DNA of 11,422 nt, taken from DAOTUL01 sp034437435. Its GTDB lineage: Bacteria; Chloroflexota; Anaerolineae; Aggregatilineales; Phototrophicaceae. The stretch is taken from contig CAYQJO010000140.1 in assembly GCA_964417785.1 (NCBI GenBank), positions 1 to 11,422 of the forward strand, written 5' to 3'. Within the stretch, counting starts at the first letter, position 1, and each line of letters starts with the position of its first letter. A program made the translations under genes and the position numbers. Positions 1 to 7,117 of this stretch are shown one piece after another. The notes beneath the pieces are model-generated. The model saw only the letters and a list, made by a program, of their open reading frames with translations. It was not told the origin of the DNA and searched no databases.

Positions 1-341
1 GCAGCGGCTTCTTCCGTCATATCACGACGAACCGCTGTCGGGTCGCCGCTGACCTCTTCCGTTTCTTCAGGTGTAAGTGAGACATCTTCACCACCGGGTG
101 GTGGTGGTGGTGGTGGCGGTGTTGTCGCCTCTTCCGTCGGTTCGGCTTCTTCCGTCACTTGTTCGGTCGGTCCCGCCTGAGCAACCGATGTCGGGACCTC
201 AGTTACGAGTGTCTCCTCCGTCGGTGTTACATCATCCTCACCATCGTCACCTGTGTTGGTGAGGATAAGCACCGCCCCCACCAACAGAATCATTCCGACG
301 ACGACAAGGGCAATAATCTGGTTATTAGAAAGTCTACGCAT
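1..341 (-). CDS. Membrane-anchored, Pro/Thr/Glu-rich extracellular protein (3' end outside window)
   Basis: Reading leftward from the ATG at 339-341, the frame is open for 113 codons and leaves the window, so the C-terminus is unseen. Residues about 9-27 are a hydrophobic segment (QIIALVVVGMILLVGAVLIL), a signal anchor or uncleaved signal. Then come an acidic patch (GDDGEDD) and a low-complexity stretch rich in Thr, Pro and Glu with a run of seven prolines, encoded by the GGT-like triplet run near 100-121. This composition suits a flexible extracellular stalk; no catalytic domain is visible. The start is well supported: AAGGAG (349-354) lies 7 nt upstream, and the ATG shares one base with the TAA stop of the upstream gene (TAATG), so the pair is probably translationally coupled. 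Function is not recognised. The unseen part could carry a folded domain. Confidence 0.8.
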   Translation of the reverse strand, partial: MRRLSNNQIIALVVVGMILLVGAVLILTNTGDDGEDDVTPTEETLVTEVPTSVAQAGPTEQVTEEAEPTEEATTPPPPPPPPGGEDVSLTPEETEEVSGDPTAVRRDMTEEAA

Positions 342-994
342 TAGCTTGCTCCTTCGTCATCCGGAGTATAACACTCCGACGACCACAACATGCTGTCTTC
401 TTTTGGCCCATTCAACAGCTCCCACTCTTTGGGTAGATCATCACTGATCTCTTCTGGCACACGTAAATAAAGGTAAAGCCCAGGCCCACTTACGCTGTAC
501 GGGTCCTGGTCCAGTCCGAGGCAAACAGCGAACACCTCCAGTCCCCCCGACCCCGTGCTTGTGAGCAGGGTCTGGTAGATCACCGAAAGCACATTTTCCA
601 CCGATCCACCCTGGTCAATCTCCGCGAAATAGACGCCGAGGTCTTCAGCCGTCTCTATGCCCAGTATGTTTTCAAAGTCAGCGGCAAATTCCTCCTCGAT
701 TTCGACCTCCTCCCCTTCTAACCAGGTCTCTGTATCCGTAAATGGAATCAGGAAATATTCTGCATCGAGCGGTTCATCGCGTGTGTTGAACTGCGGTTGT
801 ACCGCCCCTTCAATTAATGTGGATAATTCTGTCTGAAGCTGCGTATTCTGCTCGGCAACGATCTGTCTCACGGTCGCCTCATCGAGAACCGCATCGTCGT
901 CATCCCCTGCGAATAAGCTGGCCGCCAGTAGACCGGCAATTAAGCCGAGAACCAGGCCACCAATCAGATAAATCAGGCTGTTTTGTTGTGGCAT
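341..994 (-). CDS. Signal-anchored extracellular protein of unknown function, 217 aa
   Basis: The open frame extends upstream to 1111, but I place the start at the ATG 992-994. GGGAGAG (1004-1010) lies 9 nt before it, the upstream residues look non-coding, and the protein then begins directly with a membrane anchor. Residues about 8-29 form one Gly/Leu-rich transmembrane helix, followed by an acidic DDDD patch and a predicted helical stretch (about 36-68, VRQIVAEQNTQLQTELS) that may oligomerise. The remaining 150 residues are acidic (EGEEVEIEEEF) with two cysteines, in AVCLGL and SSECYTP near the C-terminus, that could form an extracellular disulfide. No family is recognised. It is the first gene of a two-gene minus-strand unit, and its TAA overlaps the next ATG by one base. 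A candidate promoter lies at 1045-1072. Confidence 0.75.
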   Translation of the reverse strand: MPQQNSLIYLIGGLVLGLIAGLLAASLFAGDDDDAVLDEATVRQIVAEQNTQLQTELSTLIEGAVQPQFNTRDEPLDAEYFLIPFTDTETWLEGEEVEIEEEFAADFENILGIETAEDLGVYFAEIDQGGSVENVLSVIYQTLLTSTGSGGLEVFAVCLGLDQDPYSVSGPGLYLYLRVPEEISDDLPKEWELLNGPKEDSMLWSSECYTPDDEGAS

Positions 995-1044
995 ACGACA
1001 TAACTCTCCCTCATTGAACAGGCCCCACAGTCGCACTGAGTTTA

Positions 1045-1072
1045 AGCATACACCAGTTTGGTTTAGGGGCAA
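1045..1072 (-). promoter_or_regulatory. Candidate sigma70-type promoter for the minus-strand pair
   Basis: On the minus strand, TTGCCC (1067-1072) and TATGCT (1045-1050) are separated by 16 nt. Each matches the -35 and -10 consensus at 4 of 6 positions. Transcription would start about 40 nt before the ATG at 994. Three direct repeats lie just upstream (1081-1110). The call is by eye only. Confidence 0.35.
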
Positions 1073-1080
1073 ATCTATCA

Positions 1081-1110
1081 CCATTTCACACTGTTTCACC
1101 AACCATTTCA
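1081..1110 (-). repeat. Three direct octamer repeats at about helical spacing (possible operator)
   Basis: On the minus strand, TGAAATGG (1103-1110), TGAAACAG (1091-1098) and TGAAATGG (1081-1088) recur with periods of 12 and 10 bp. They end 8 bp upstream of the candidate -35 box. Direct repeats at about one helical turn upstream of -35 are typical of response-regulator or activator sites, so this may be a regulatory site for the minus-strand pair. The binding protein is unknown. Confidence 0.4.
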
Positions 1111-1171
1111 TGCAGTGAATGCACTATTTATAAACCTATGACTTTTCCAACAAAGCCAGAAAATTTACCTT

Positions 1172-1190
1172 AAACAAACTAAAAACAAAC
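1172..1190 (+). repeat. Direct repeat AAACAAAC x2 with 11-bp period
   Basis: AAACAAAC occurs at 1172-1179 and again at 1183-1190, inside an AT-rich stretch (about 1130-1205) of the divergent intergenic region. It lies some 28 bp upstream of the candidate -35 for the radical SAM gene. It could be a regulator site or simply phased A-rich, curved DNA acting as an UP-like element. Confidence 0.3.
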
Positions 1191-1217
1191 CTTATTGTTA
1201 GATCAATGGGTTCAGGA

Positions 1218-1246
1218 TTGCGCATCCCAACGGCCCCTGCTAGATT
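1218..1246 (+). promoter_or_regulatory. Candidate promoter for the radical SAM / SulP pair
   Basis: TTGCGC (1218-1223) and TAGATT (1241-1246) are separated by exactly 17 nt, giving a predicted start near 1253 and a leader of about 23 nt before the ATG at 1276. The hexamers match the consensus at only 3 and 4 of 6 positions, so this is a weak call supported mainly by position and spacing. Confidence 0.25.
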
Positions 1247-1275
1247 ACGTTTGAGACAAGCTCAAGAGTCAACAC

Positions 1276-2487
1276 ATGCTTATCACCGGAGAATGGGACA
1301 CCCGCCCGCTTATCATCAGTCTGAAGCCAAATTGCCTCACGGTCAGCCTGGATGATCCCAGCCACGCCGATGTCTTTAGCTATGACCTTGAAGGCCGCCC
1401 CTGGACAACATTTATCGACGGCATCGCCTACCGGCGCGGGCTGGATGGTCGTATTCTGGCCCGCTGGCGTCCCAACGGTGGTGAGCGCAAACGGCGCTGG
1501 CTGGAACCGGACGAGACCGCCGAACTGGAGAATCACAGCCGCCAGCGAGTCGCCGCCCTATATCAGGCGATTCAATCGGGTACGGCCAGCCTGCGCGGCC
1601 CTATATCAGATGCCATGACTGCCGCCCTACGCAAGGCTGCAAACTTCGACCAGAAACGTTCGCGGGCGGACACACAACGTTACCATCAGATTTATAAACC
1701 GGTAGGCATCCTGCCGCCGGACCAGTATATGGCGGTTGTGCTTCAGGCGACTGAAGGCTGTTCCTTCAACACCTGCACTTTCTGTACTTTCTACAAGGAT
1801 CGCCCTTTCCGTATCAAATCGCCGGACGAATTCCGCCAGCACGCACAAAATGTACGCGACTTTCTCGGCGAGGGTCTCAGTCTGCGCCGGACCATTTTCC
1901 TGGGCGATGCAAACGCCCTGGTCGTCCCGATGAAGAAGCTGCTCCCGCTGCTCGATATTGTTCACGCGGTCTACGATGTGGAAGCGATGGGCGGCATCTA
2001 TGCCTTCCTGGATGGCTTCAGCGGCGAGAAGAAATCCGTCGTGGATTACACGCGCCTACACCAGCGCGGTGTGAAAACAGTCTATGTCGGGCTGGAAAGC
2101 GGCAGTCCGAATCTGCTCCAATTCCTGCACAAACCGGGTACCCCCGAAGACGCAATTACGGCAGTTCGCTCACTCAAAGCTGCCGGGATCGCGGTCGGCG
2201 TGATTATTCTATTGGGCGCTGGCGGTCACCAATACGCCGACGAACACATCCGCGACACCATCACAGCGCTGAATGCAATGCACCTGGACCTGAACGACAT
2301 CATCTACTTCTCTGAACTGGTTGTCGATGACACCATGCCTTATGCGCAGGATGCTGATCGAATGTCACCGTTGACACCAGTGGAGACGCTGGCACAGCAG
2401 CAGGCCATCGAAGCTGGATTACACTTTTCGATGGAACGTGGCACACCCCACATCAGCCGTTACGACATTCGGGAGTTCATCTACTAA
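1276..2487 (+). CDS. Radical SAM domain protein, 403 aa
   Basis: This protein should bind a [4Fe-4S] cluster and S-adenosylmethionine and carry out radical chemistry on an unknown substrate in the cytoplasm. The cluster motif is GCSFNTCTFC, with cysteines 162, 167 and 170. The spacing is CX4CX2C rather than the usual CX3CX2C, a variant I associate with a subgroup of uncharacterised radical SAM proteins. VGLESGSPNLL (about 271-281) is the conserved mid-barrel strand and SAM-contact region, and the preceding helix contains YTRLHQRGV. Residues 1-150 form an N-terminal extension without a recognised domain (RGLDGRILARW, basic patch GGERKRRW). No B12-binding or SPASM cysteine cluster is seen. The start has only a weak ribosome site (AAGAG, 1264-1268). 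The stop is 3 nt before the SulP gene, so the two are probably cotranscribed, although no functional link is obvious. Confidence 0.88.
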   Translation: MLITGEWDTRPLIISLKPNCLTVSLDDPSHADVFSYDLEGRPWTTFIDGIAYRRGLDGRILARWRPNGGERKRRWLEPDETAELENHSRQRVAALYQAIQSGTASLRGPISDAMTAALRKAANFDQKRSRADTQRYHQIYKPVGILPPDQYMAVVLQATEGCSFNTCTFCTFYKDRPFRIKSPDEFRQHAQNVRDFLGEGLSLRRTIFLGDANALVVPMKKLLPLLDIVHAVYDVEAMGGIYAFLDGFSGEKKSVVDYTRLHQRGVKTVYVGLESGSPNLLQFLHKPGTPEDAITAVRSLKAAGIAVGVIILLGAGGHQYADEHIRDTITALNAMHLDLNDIIYFSELVVDDTMPYAQDADRMSPLTPVETLAQQQAIEAGLHFSMERGTPHISRYDIREFIY

Positions 2488-2490
2488 TCC

Positions 2491-4137
2491 ATGCTGCAAC
2501 GATACCGTCAAACCCTGGTCCAGGACATACTGGCCGGTGCCACCGGCGCGATTGCTGGTGCACCACAGGCGATGGCCTTCGCCATTATCGCTGGAATCAG
2601 CCCGATTTACGGACTATACACCGCCACCGTCACCACCATCGTCGGCGCACTGACAACCAGTTCCACATTCATGACCGTCGGACCGACTAATGCACTGGCG
2701 TTGGTGGTCTTCAGCGCTCTTCTAGATTATGAGGGAACCGAACAGGTCGAGCGACTGTTTGCGCTGACCCTGATGGTTGGCATGTTCATGTTCCTGTTTG
2801 GGGTTCTGCGTCTGGGCGGCCTGACGCGCTTTGTCTCCAACGCCGTCATGACCGGATTCGTCACCGGGGCTGGTCTGCTTATCATTATGGGACAGCTTCG
2901 CCACATCACTGGCTATACCATCGAAGGTGAGATGGCATTAGAACGTTTCCTGAATTGGCTGCGGCGGTTGCCAGATACCAACCCGGAAACCCTTCTGATC
3001 GGCATTATCTCGATGGTCATCATTTATGGTCTGAACAAAACACGCTACAAAAGCGTCGGAACTCTGTTCGCCATTGTGCTGACCAGCGCCCTCGTGCTGC
3101 TGGCAAACTGGGACAGCGTGGAGTTGGTCAGAGACATCTCCGACATCCCCTCCGGACTGCCCAGATTTGTTTTGCCCAAATTCGAACACATCGCGGAGAT
3201 GCTGCCAGTCGCGCTGGCGATGGCCGTCCTGGCATCGGTACAGAGTGCCGCCATCTCCCAGAGCATCCCGCAGGCCGATGGATCAATTGCCAACATCACC
3301 CGTGATTTTGCCGGACAGGGACTCGCCAACATTGCCGGCAGCTTCTTCCAATCCATGCCCGCATGCGGATCGCTGTCGCGCACGGCAGTCAACGTCAACG
3401 CCGGAGCCAGAACGCGCATGGCGAATCTGATAGCCGGGGTGTTGGTGGGCGGTACGTTGATTCTTCTGGGGAATGTGATCGAGCGGATCACGATGGCGGC
3501 CCTGGGCGGACTGCTGATTGTGGCCGCTGCCAGCCTCATTAAGGTCAGCCAGATCAAGATGGTGTGGAATGTTGGCTGGTCGGGTCGTTTCTCCATGATC
3601 GGCACCTTTCTGGCAACCCAGTTCCTGCCCCTGGAATTCAGCATCTATATCGGCGTCGCCATATCGCTGCTCCTGTACGTCTACACGTCGGCCACGCAGA
3701 TTGAAGTCGTGCAGCTTGTTCGCACCGATGATAACCGCTATCGTGAGACATCCGCACCCACTGACCTGCCCGACCGGAGACCGATTGTTCTGTTCGTTCA
3801 TGGCAATCTCTACTTCGCAGCAGTCAGCCGGTTAGAAAAACTGCTGCCATCACCCCTTGAGTGCGAACGTCCGGTCGTCATCCTGCGGGTACGCGATAAC
3901 CAATACCTCGGCAGTACCGGCATTCGTGCGCTGCAACGCTATGCCGAGCAGATCAAGTCACGCGGGGGGAAGTTCATCCTGGCGGGAGTCGGACCCAGGC
4001 TGCGCGACCAGTTGGAGAACACGGGCGCGATCAACGTCTTCGGTGACGAAGCCGTCTTCTACGCCAACGATGTGATTTTTCAAGCAACCGATCGGGCCAT
4101 TGCCTATGCCAAAGCATGGCTCAAACAGGCAGTATAA
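2491..4137 (+). CDS. SulP-family inorganic anion transporter (sulfate permease-like) with STAS domain, 548 aa
   Basis: This is an integral inner-membrane secondary transporter of the SLC26/SulP family. Members move sulfate, bicarbonate or other anions, and the substrate cannot be read from the sequence. Family hallmarks are PQAMAFAIIAG with PIYGLY (residues 25-43) in the first helices, and GQGLANIAGSFFQSMPACGS with SRTAVN (275-301), the substrate-region signature. Residues about 10-415 carry the many transmembrane helices. The C-terminal cytoplasmic STAS domain spans about 429-535 (VLFVHGNLYFAAV; then YLGSTGIRAL, where the usual Asp of the DSSG-type motif is Gly474). The length is normal for the family and the protein looks intact. 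The ATG follows the radical SAM stop by 3 nt with no good ribosome site (nearest GGGAG at 2471-2475), so translation is probably coupled. Its 3' end overlaps a decayed histidine kinase on the other strand. Confidence 0.93.
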   Translation: MLQRYRQTLVQDILAGATGAIAGAPQAMAFAIIAGISPIYGLYTATVTTIVGALTTSSTFMTVGPTNALALVVFSALLDYEGTEQVERLFALTLMVGMFMFLFGVLRLGGLTRFVSNAVMTGFVTGAGLLIIMGQLRHITGYTIEGEMALERFLNWLRRLPDTNPETLLIGIISMVIIYGLNKTRYKSVGTLFAIVLTSALVLLANWDSVELVRDISDIPSGLPRFVLPKFEHIAEMLPVALAMAVLASVQSAAISQSIPQADGSIANITRDFAGQGLANIAGSFFQSMPACGSLSRTAVNVNAGARTRMANLIAGVLVGGTLILLGNVIERITMAALGGLLIVAAASLIKVSQIKMVWNVGWSGRFSMIGTFLATQFLPLEFSIYIGVAISLLLYVYTSATQIEVVQLVRTDDNRYRETSAPTDLPDRRPIVLFVHGNLYFAAVSRLEKLLPSPLECERPVVILRVRDNQYLGSTGIRALQRYAEQIKSRGGKFILAGVGPRLRDQLENTGAINVFGDEAVFYANDVIFQATDRAIAYAKAWLKQAV

Positions 4138-4250
4138 TGCGAAATGTGCTGCCAACGCCGGGTTGGCTCTCGACAGCGATTTTGCCGTTGTGATTCTGAA
4201 CGACCCGCTGTGCAATGGACAAGTATGGAACCATCACCCGGCGTTATACG
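4121..4250 (-). pseudogene. Relic of the C-terminus of a sensor histidine kinase (HATPase_c end)
   Basis: On the minus strand, 36 codons from 4228 down to a TGA at 4121-4123 read PYLSIAQRVVQNHNGKI, then AVESQPG, then GVGSTFRIILPV and stop. This is the standard ending of a histidine kinase ATPase domain: G2 box, helix, IxVES, PGxGSTFxxxLP. Just upstream, in a different frame, RITPGDG (4230-4250) matches the usual TPGxGLGLSIA lead-in. Dropping one T at 4229-4230 joins the frames at the correct length (GDGPYLSIA against GTGLGLSIA). Upstream of 4250 the frames hit stops and the resemblance ends, so almost the whole kinase is missing and the rest is frameshifted. The relic's stop lies 17 nt inside the sulP 3' end on the opposite strand, implying that an intact kinase once converged on sulP and was lost by deletion. 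It is too short to function. Confidence 0.82.
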
Positions 4251-4305
4251 ACTCTATTAGAAGATGAGAATTCACCCAGAGAACCCGCCTACCCTGGAAG
4301 CTGGG

Positions 4306-4314
4306 TGTTAAAAT
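4306..4314 (+). promoter_or_regulatory. Candidate extended -10 promoter of the FtsX/adaptor/ATPase operon
   Basis: TGTTAAAAT at 4306-4314 fits the extended -10 form (TGn followed by TAAAAT, 5 of 6 matches to TATAAT). No convincing -35 box sits 16-18 nt upstream, which is acceptable for this promoter type. Transcription would begin near 4321, about 32 nt before the operon's first ATG, whose ribosome site is AGGGA at 4344-4348. Confidence 0.45.
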
Positions 4315-4352
4315 AAAGTTAGCATCCCGCGTTTGTATCAAGCAGGGACAGC

Positions 4353-7106
4353 ATGTTTCGTCTGATCGACACCCTCAATTTTACACTCGAACGTATCCGC
4401 CAACATCGCATTCTGGTCATCTGGGTTCTGGTCGGCCTGTCGGTCGCCACCACCCTGGCCCTGAGTCTGGCGCTGTATGTCGATTCGGTGTATACGGACC
4501 TGCTGCAATCCCGCCTGGATCAACCACCCTACGCTTTTCGCTATCGCTATCTCGGTGCCTGGAACGGTAATATTTCAACCCAGGATACCGAGACGGCCTC
4601 CCGTGTAATTCAGGATGCCTTTACCGACACGATTGGCCTGCCCATTGACCGCAGTGTACGCTATATGCGCGGCGGCACCTGGTCGCTGCGGATGGAGCAA
4701 ATGACACTGGGCAACTTCGGTGTCTCCGCGCTGGAAGGAGCCACCGATCAGATGACCTTGATCGCCGGAGACTGGCCGGCCCAACCGGACACTGATGGCG
4801 CACTGCCGGTGCTGCTGCCGGAAGCGATGCTCTACCGCATGGGCGTGCAGGTCGGGGATACGCTCATCGGGCAGCGTCCCGGCGGCCCCCCGGTCAGTTT
4901 CTATGTGGCCGCCATGTGGCGTCCCACCAATCCCGATGATCCCTCCTGGATTTTCCCGCCGAAGTTTTTTGATGAAATCGTCCTGGTCGATACCGGCGAC
5001 CTGCTCGGATTGGTCGAAGGGGTAGACCGTCCCGTCGATGAGGCGGCATGGTTCATCAGCTTCAATGGCGCATCAGTACGCACTTCCGATGTCAACAGCC
5101 TGCTGGCGACCATGGTGGACGGTCAGCGCAATATAGACGCCGTACTGCCCGGTATCCGTTCCGATCTCTCACCGGAGGAAGAACTGCAAGCGTTTAACGA
5201 TGAGGTCAACCAGTTGACACAGCAGTTGTTCATCATCGTCGCACCGGTGGGTGGTTTGGTGCTGTATTTCGTGTCACTGGTGGCCGGTTTGCTGGTCAAC
5301 CGTCAGCAGGCCGAAGATGTAAAACTTCGCAGTCGGGGCATGAGTCGGCGCGGTGTCCTCACTGTCCACCTCTTGATGTGGCTGCTGCTGGTTGTGGCCG
5401 CTCTGCTCATCGGCCTGATTGTCAGTCCCGCGTTGGTGCGTCTGGTGGGGCAGACCTCATCCTTCTTGAGGTTTGACGATCCGACCTCAGTCCGCAGCGT
5501 GGTCCTGACCGAACAGGCGGTGTTGTTGGGAGCCGCCACCGGCTTGATCGCCGCCAGTAGCGGGTTGTTCCTGGCATGGCGCATCACCCTGCAAAACATC
5601 AACAACTACCGCCGCGAGACCACGCGCTCCGGTAAAGCGTGGTGGCAACGAGCTTATCTCGATCTGCTCATGCTCGTCCCGGCGGGATACGGTCTGTACA
5701 CACTCAACCAGCAGGGTGGACTCACCACCGAGGCCAGTGCCGCCTTCAGCGACCCGCTGGCTTTTATCGGTCCGACACTGTTCGCACTGGGAATGGCACT
5801 GCTTTTCCTGCGGCTGTGGCCGGTGTTCACCGGATTGTGGGCGAATCTCGTCAGTCTGACCAGCAACGTCGCACTGTTGATGGCTCTGCGTGAGATGACC
5901 CGTTCCATCAGCCGCTATCGCGGTGCTTTGCTGATGATGGCTTTCACATTGAGTTTGACCGGCTTTACCGCCTCGATGGCGAGTACACTCGACCGCTCGC
6001 TTGAGGACACCATCGACTACCGTATCGGCGCTGATCTGGTCGTTCAGACCGCCGTCGACGCCCAGACCGAAGAAGAGCAGAGTTCCAGCGGTGAAGTCAC
6101 CTCGACCGTGACCGGTTACAACATCCCGCCGGTAGACGAACTTTACGACATTGACGGCATCGCCTACATCTCGCGGGTTGGCTCCTACAGCGCTCGGCTT
6201 GGCGTCGGCAGCCGCTTTGTCGAAGGTGAGGTCATGGGGCTGGACCGGGCCAGCATGCCCGCTATCGCCCGCTTCCGTGAGGATTACGCTAATGAGCCGC
6301 TCGCCAATATGCTCAACAAATTGGCCGGCCAGCGCACCGGTTTGATCGTCAGCCGCCAGACTGTCGAGGATTACAATCTGGTCCCCGGCCAGCAGGTGAC
6401 ATTGAGCATCCAGGCGCTCAACACATGGTTTGAAGCACGGGTACCGATCATCGACTTCATCGACTATTTCCCCACGATGGACCCGGCGGATGGCTTCTTC
6501 GCTGTCGGCAATCTGGAGCCGTTATTTGAGATGGTGGGTACAGCCCTGCCCCACGATGTCTGGATCAGTGTGAATCCCGGCACCGATCTTGAGCAGATCA
6601 AGGCCGATATTCAGGCCAGCGGTTTCCCGGCCCTGCGGATGCTTGAACCCTCCACCGCCTTGCAGGAAGCACGGGCTGAACCGGCCCGGCGTGGTGTGTT
6701 GGGCTTCCTGTCAGTCGGTTTTGTGGCATCCATCATGCTGACGTTAATCGCCGCCATTATCCAGAGTACGGCATCCTTCAAAGCGCAGTCGTCGCAGTTG
6801 GGCGCTCTGCGGGCGATGGGACTCAGCAGCCTATCCGTCGCCGTTTACGTCATCATCTTGCAGGGCATCTCGGCGCTAAGCGGAATCCTGAGCGGCACCT
6901 CCATCGGCGTTGTGACCACCTTGCTTTTCCTGCCGCTGCTCGATTTCAGCGGAGGACTGCCACCTTATCTGGTACGCGTCGCCTGGGACCAGATCACACT
7001 GGTCTATCTGGCCTTCGCCGGGGTGCTGTTCTTCGTCACCATGCTGACCACGCTGGTCCTGAGCCGCGAGCAATTATCGACCATCGTCCGACTGGGCGAT
7101 GCCTGA
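4353..7106 (+). CDS. FtsX-like ABC transporter permease, duplicated (about 10 TM), 917 aa
   Basis: This is the membrane subunit of a type VII (MacB/LolCDE/FtsEX-class) ABC system, a class that usually transmits force to extracytoplasmic partners or extrudes substrates rather than moving them through a channel. Hydrophobic segments lie at about 20-42, 293-317, 335-362, 388-410, 436-454, 469-493, 524-545, 782-805, 827-860 and 881-903. Two large extracytoplasmic domains lie at about 45-290 and 546-780. Each is followed by an FtsX-type helix bundle with the cytoplasmic coupling segment (DVKLRSRGMSRRGV about 325-336; SSQLGALRAMGLSSLSV about 813-830). The second matches the classic LGxLRAxG motif well and the first is more divergent. 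The two-half, 10-helix plan resembles E. coli YbbP or BceB. It heads a five-gene operon, and the adaptor gene follows after 11 nt. The substrate is unknown. Confidence 0.9.
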   Translation: MFRLIDTLNFTLERIRQHRILVIWVLVGLSVATTLALSLALYVDSVYTDLLQSRLDQPPYAFRYRYLGAWNGNISTQDTETASRVIQDAFTDTIGLPIDRSVRYMRGGTWSLRMEQMTLGNFGVSALEGATDQMTLIAGDWPAQPDTDGALPVLLPEAMLYRMGVQVGDTLIGQRPGGPPVSFYVAAMWRPTNPDDPSWIFPPKFFDEIVLVDTGDLLGLVEGVDRPVDEAAWFISFNGASVRTSDVNSLLATMVDGQRNIDAVLPGIRSDLSPEEELQAFNDEVNQLTQQLFIIVAPVGGLVLYFVSLVAGLLVNRQQAEDVKLRSRGMSRRGVLTVHLLMWLLLVVAALLIGLIVSPALVRLVGQTSSFLRFDDPTSVRSVVLTEQAVLLGAATGLIAASSGLFLAWRITLQNINNYRRETTRSGKAWWQRAYLDLLMLVPAGYGLYTLNQQGGLTTEASAAFSDPLAFIGPTLFALGMALLFLRLWPVFTGLWANLVSLTSNVALLMALREMTRSISRYRGALLMMAFTLSLTGFTASMASTLDRSLEDTIDYRIGADLVVQTAVDAQTEEEQSSSGEVTSTVTGYNIPPVDELYDIDGIAYISRVGSYSARLGVGSRFVEGEVMGLDRASMPAIARFREDYANEPLANMLNKLAGQRTGLIVSRQTVEDYNLVPGQQVTLSIQALNTWFEARVPIIDFIDYFPTMDPADGFFAVGNLEPLFEMVGTALPHDVWISVNPGTDLEQIKADIQASGFPALRMLEPSTALQEARAEPARRGVLGFLSVGFVASIMLTLIAAIIQSTASFKAQSSQLGALRAMGLSSLSVAVYVIILQGISALSGILSGTSIGVVTTLLFLPLLDFSGGLPPYLVRVAWDQITLVYLAFAGVLFFVTMLTTLVLSREQLSTIVRLGDA

Positions 7107-7117
7107 CGAGGAGTACC

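Noticed and set aside
100..121. GGT-type triplet run as a possible microsatellite or phase-variable repeat.
   Set aside because: It encodes the seven-proline stretch in frame, and a triplet repeat would change length without shifting frame. No sign of phase variation is visible.
995..1111. N-terminal extension of the 217-aa protein to the ATG at 1111.
   Set aside because: The candidate promoter and repeats lie within it, its residues are not signal-like, and the ATG at 994 has a good ribosome site followed directly by a membrane anchor.
3045..3644. 199-codon open frame antisense to the SulP gene.
   Set aside because: It lies entirely over clear SulP signature motifs and its translation is Ala/Ser/Arg-rich without domain features.
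4154..4245. Perfect 10-bp inverted repeat AACGCCGGGT / ACCCGGCGTT with nested smaller stems, resembling a structured RNA or terminator.
   Set aside because: Both arms fall inside the histidine kinase relic (its TPG and QPGVG codons) and no T-run follows. Coincidence within a decayed coding sequence explains it better.
4275..4306. Possible hairpin CCCAG...CTGGG before the ABC operon.
   Set aside because: The stem is only 4-5 bp with a long loop and no poly-T, so it is not a credible terminator.
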